Part shown: in pieces, positions 62,198-64,000 of the stretch
Layout: every line of letters begins with the position of its first letter
Numbering within the stretch: the stretch's first letter is position 1
Assembly (NCBI RefSeq): GCF_009734425.1
Contig: NZ_CP046455.1
Span: forward strand, 1,302,001 to 1,366,000
Reading direction: 5' to 3'
Length of the DNA stretch: 64,000 nucleotides
From: Corynebacterium occultum
GTDB taxonomy: Bacteria > Actinomycetota > Actinomycetes > Mycobacteriales > Mycobacteriaceae
Position numbers and translations under genes: made by a program
Notes under the pieces: model-generated
Database searches by the model: none
Told to the model about the DNA's origin: nothing
What the model saw: the letters and a program-made list of their open reading frames with translations, nothing else

Positions 62198-62218
62198 ATG
62201 TTCTGGAGTGAGATCTGA
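62198..62218 (+). CDS. Candidate 6-codon leader ORF upstream of rpsA
   Basis: ATG-TTC-TGG-AGT-GAG-ATC-TGA (MFWSEI) preceded by a perfect AGGAGG at 62186-62190/91. A full-strength ribosome binding site on so short a frame in an S1 leader suggests a regulatory role. Unproven. Confidence 0.3.
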   Translation: MFWSEI

Positions 62219-62296
62219 AGCCCTGAGGATCAGGGAAGAGGAGAGATGCGTTCCTGTCCGTTTTCTATCTCCTATCCATTTCGGAGCAAATTACAT

Positions 62297-63760
62297 ATGC
62301 CCACCAACAACGCACCTCAGGTAGCCATCAACGACATTGGCTCCGCTGAGGACTTCCTCGCCGCGATCGACGCGACCATCAAGTACTTCAACGACGGTGA
62401 CATCGTTGAAGGCACCGTTGTCAAGGTTGACCGCGATGAGGTCCTGCTCGACATCGGCTACAAGACCGAGGGTGTCATCCCCTCCCGCGAGCTCTCCATC
62501 AAGCACGATGTCGACCCGGATGAGGTCGTCCAGGTTGGCGACGAGATCGACGCACTTGTCCTCACCAAGGAGGACAAGGAAGGCCGTCTGATCCTCTCCA
62601 AGAAGCGCGCACAGTACGAGCGTGCATGGGGCGCCATCGAGGAGCTGCAGAAGAACGACGAGCCGGTCACCGGTACCGTCATCGAGGTCGTCAAGGGCGG
62701 CCTCATCCTGGACATCGGTCTGCGCGGCTTCCTGCCGGCATCCCTCGTTGAGATGCGTCGCGTCCGCGACCTGGAGCCCTACATCGGCCAGGAGCTCGAA
62801 GCCAAGATCATCGAGCTGGACAAGCAGCGCAACAACGTTGTCCTGTCCCGCCGTGCACACCTCGAGCAGACCCAGTCCGCGGTCCGCTCCGAGTTCCTGC
62901 ACCAGCTTCAGAAGGGCCAGGTCCGCAAGGGCGTCGTGTCCTCCATCGTCAACTTCGGCGCCTTCGTCGATCTCGGCGGTGTCGACGGCCTGGTTCACGT
63001 TTCCGAGCTGTCCTGGAAGCACATCGACCACCCGTCTGAGGTTGTCACCGTTGGCGACGAGGTCACCGTGGAGGTGCTCGACGTCGATCTCGACCGCGAG
63101 CGCGTCTCCCTGTCCCTGAAGGCCACCCAGGAAGATCCGTGGCGCGTCTTCGCCCGTACCCACGCTGTGGGTCAGATCGTCCCGGGCAAGGTCACCAAGC
63201 TGGTTCCCTTCGGTGCGTTCGTTCGCGTCGAAGAGGGAATCGAGGGTCTGGTCCACATCTCCGAGCTGGCTCAGCGCCACGTCGAGGTCCCGGACCAGGT
63301 TGTCACCGTCGGCGAAGAGGCAATGGTCAAGGTCATCGACATCGATCTCGATCGTCGTCGTATCTCCCTGTCCCTCAAGCAGGCTGACGAGGACTACACC
63401 GAGGAGTTTGACCCGTCCAAGTACGGCATGGCCGACTCCTACGACGAGCAGGGTAACTACATCTTCCCTGAGGGCTTCGACGCCGAGACCAACGAATGGC
63501 TCGAGGGCTTCGACGAGCAGCGTCAGGCATGGGAGGCACGCTACGCAGAATCCGAGCGTCGCTTCCAGCTGCACACCGCTCAGATCGAGCGTCACCGTGT
63601 CGCCGCCGCCGAGGCTGCCGAGCAGTCCGCCACCAACTACTCCTCCGAGTCTGAAGAAGCAGCTCCGGCTTCCCAGGACGCAGAGGTTGAGACCACCGGT
63701 GGTTCCCTGGCTTCCGACGAGCAGCTCGCTGCTCTGCGCGAGAAGCTGGCCGGCAACTAA
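62297..63760 (+). CDS. rpsA: 30S ribosomal protein S1
   Basis: 487 residues with four S1/OB repeats (about 36-105, 123-190, 208-276, 293-362), typical of actinobacterial S1, and an acidic, Ala/Glu/Ser-rich tail. S1 brings mRNA to the ribosome. ATG 62297 gives the standard N-terminus and has CGGAG upstream; an in-frame ATG at 62246 with GAGGAGAG upstream would add 17 residues and may be a second start. Codon use is strongly biased, as for a highly expressed gene. Confidence 0.96.
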   Translation: MPTNNAPQVAINDIGSAEDFLAAIDATIKYFNDGDIVEGTVVKVDRDEVLLDIGYKTEGVIPSRELSIKHDVDPDEVVQVGDEIDALVLTKEDKEGRLILSKKRAQYERAWGAIEELQKNDEPVTGTVIEVVKGGLILDIGLRGFLPASLVEMRRVRDLEPYIGQELEAKIIELDKQRNNVVLSRRAHLEQTQSAVRSEFLHQLQKGQVRKGVVSSIVNFGAFVDLGGVDGLVHVSELSWKHIDHPSEVVTVGDEVTVEVLDVDLDRERVSLSLKATQEDPWRVFARTHAVGQIVPGKVTKLVPFGAFVRVEEGIEGLVHISELAQRHVEVPDQVVTVGEEAMVKVIDIDLDRRRISLSLKQADEDYTEEFDPSKYGMADSYDEQGNYIFPEGFDAETNEWLEGFDEQRQAWEARYAESERRFQLHTAQIERHRVAAAEAAEQSATNYSSESEEAAPASQDAEVETTGGSLASDEQLAALREKLAGN

Positions 63761-63798
63761 GAGGTCCGCCACCAGGGTCTAGCACCCTGATGCGCCCA

Positions 63799-63840
63799 CG
63801 AGCCCTACCCCAGGATAAATTCCTGAGGTAGGGCTCGTTT
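63799..63840 (+). terminator. rpsA terminator
   Basis: CGAGCCCTACC(C)CAGGA pairs with TCCTGAGGTAGGGCTCG, followed by TTTCGCTTTTTC. Confidence 0.85.
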
Positions 63841-64000
63841 CGCTTTTTCTGGTGGGGTACTGCAGCACCGGGATCTGTGGCGGTGTTACTGCCCTGTTCC
63901 CGAAGTGGACTCTGGATACACCGTATTTCCGGGGCAAAACTTCAGACTGATCGTAGCTGCCCCTCCCAGAAAAAGAGGTGGCCGTGACTTCCCATAGCCC
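63841..64000. other. Window end, possible start of a next gene
   Basis: A GTG at 63985 with AGAGG upstream opens a frame to the window edge. Too little is visible to call a gene. Confidence 0.25.

Noticed and set aside
1..64000. CRISPR array
   Set aside because: No regularly spaced short repeats; the repeated 11-mer is dispersed at irregular kilobase distances.

Overview
This window is a chromosomal segment of a high-GC actinobacterium, almost certainly a Corynebacterium. The reasons are the gene order (serA, leuB, odx, gltX, ltbR-leuCD, gpsA-ddl-thiL, ung-recG-rsmD-coaD, polA, rpsA), which follows the C. glutamicum chromosome as I know it, an LtbR-type IclR regulator beside leuCD, a soluble oxaloacetate decarboxylase beside a DnaQ-like exonuclease, DUF3515 beside thiL, and many leaderless promoters (TAnnnT about 6-8 bases before the start codon). 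The species cannot be fixed from the sequence alone.

Layout. 1-2.5 kb: the end of a CDF metal-efflux transporter and a stand-alone DUF262/GmrSD-like protein. 2.5-8.2 kb: a lipoprotein, serA, a VTT/DedA-like membrane protein and leuB. 8.2-13.2 kb: a self-regulated-looking membrane protein/winged-helix pair, a cNMP-CBS-DUF294 signalling protein overlapping a DEDD exonuclease, odx and a methyltransferase. 13.2-18.7 kb: a broken HNH gene, isochorismate synthase, a secreted esterase, gltX and a DUF2975/XRE pair with palindromic operators.

19-27.9 kb is the accessory core. A complete type I Wadjet (JetABCD, also called MksFEBG) plasmid-defence operon sits between two identical 170-bp copies of a tRNA-Gln/tRNA-Glu pair. 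A decayed IS630-type transposase fragment lies just upstream of it and a gene-poor stretch with a third tRNA-Glu lies downstream.

27.9-43.8 kb: an AHSA1-domain protein, ltbR divergent from leuCD (leucine synthesis), a YihY/BrkB membrane protein, a frameshifted DUF1541 lipoprotein, a MutT-type hydrolase, gpsA, ddl, a duplicated DUF3515 protein, thiL and an arsenic locus (arsC and acr3 divergent from arsR and arsO). 43.9-50.7 kb: ung, a FakA-like DAK protein, recG, a biotinyl-domain protein, rsmD, coaD and an SPFH protein. 50.8-64 kb: an amino-acid-type ABC importer, a DUF368 (polyprenyl-phosphate flippase family) protein, two small secreted proteins, an unusual tRNA with a Leu anticodon, an SDR, polA, a VWA protein, a methyltransferase and rpsA.

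One further signal does not belong to any gene. An 11-mer, GCTTATCGACG, often extending to GCTTATCGACGYCSCG, occurs nine times exactly and twice with one mismatch, on both strands and both in genes and between them. Chance would give far less than one copy.
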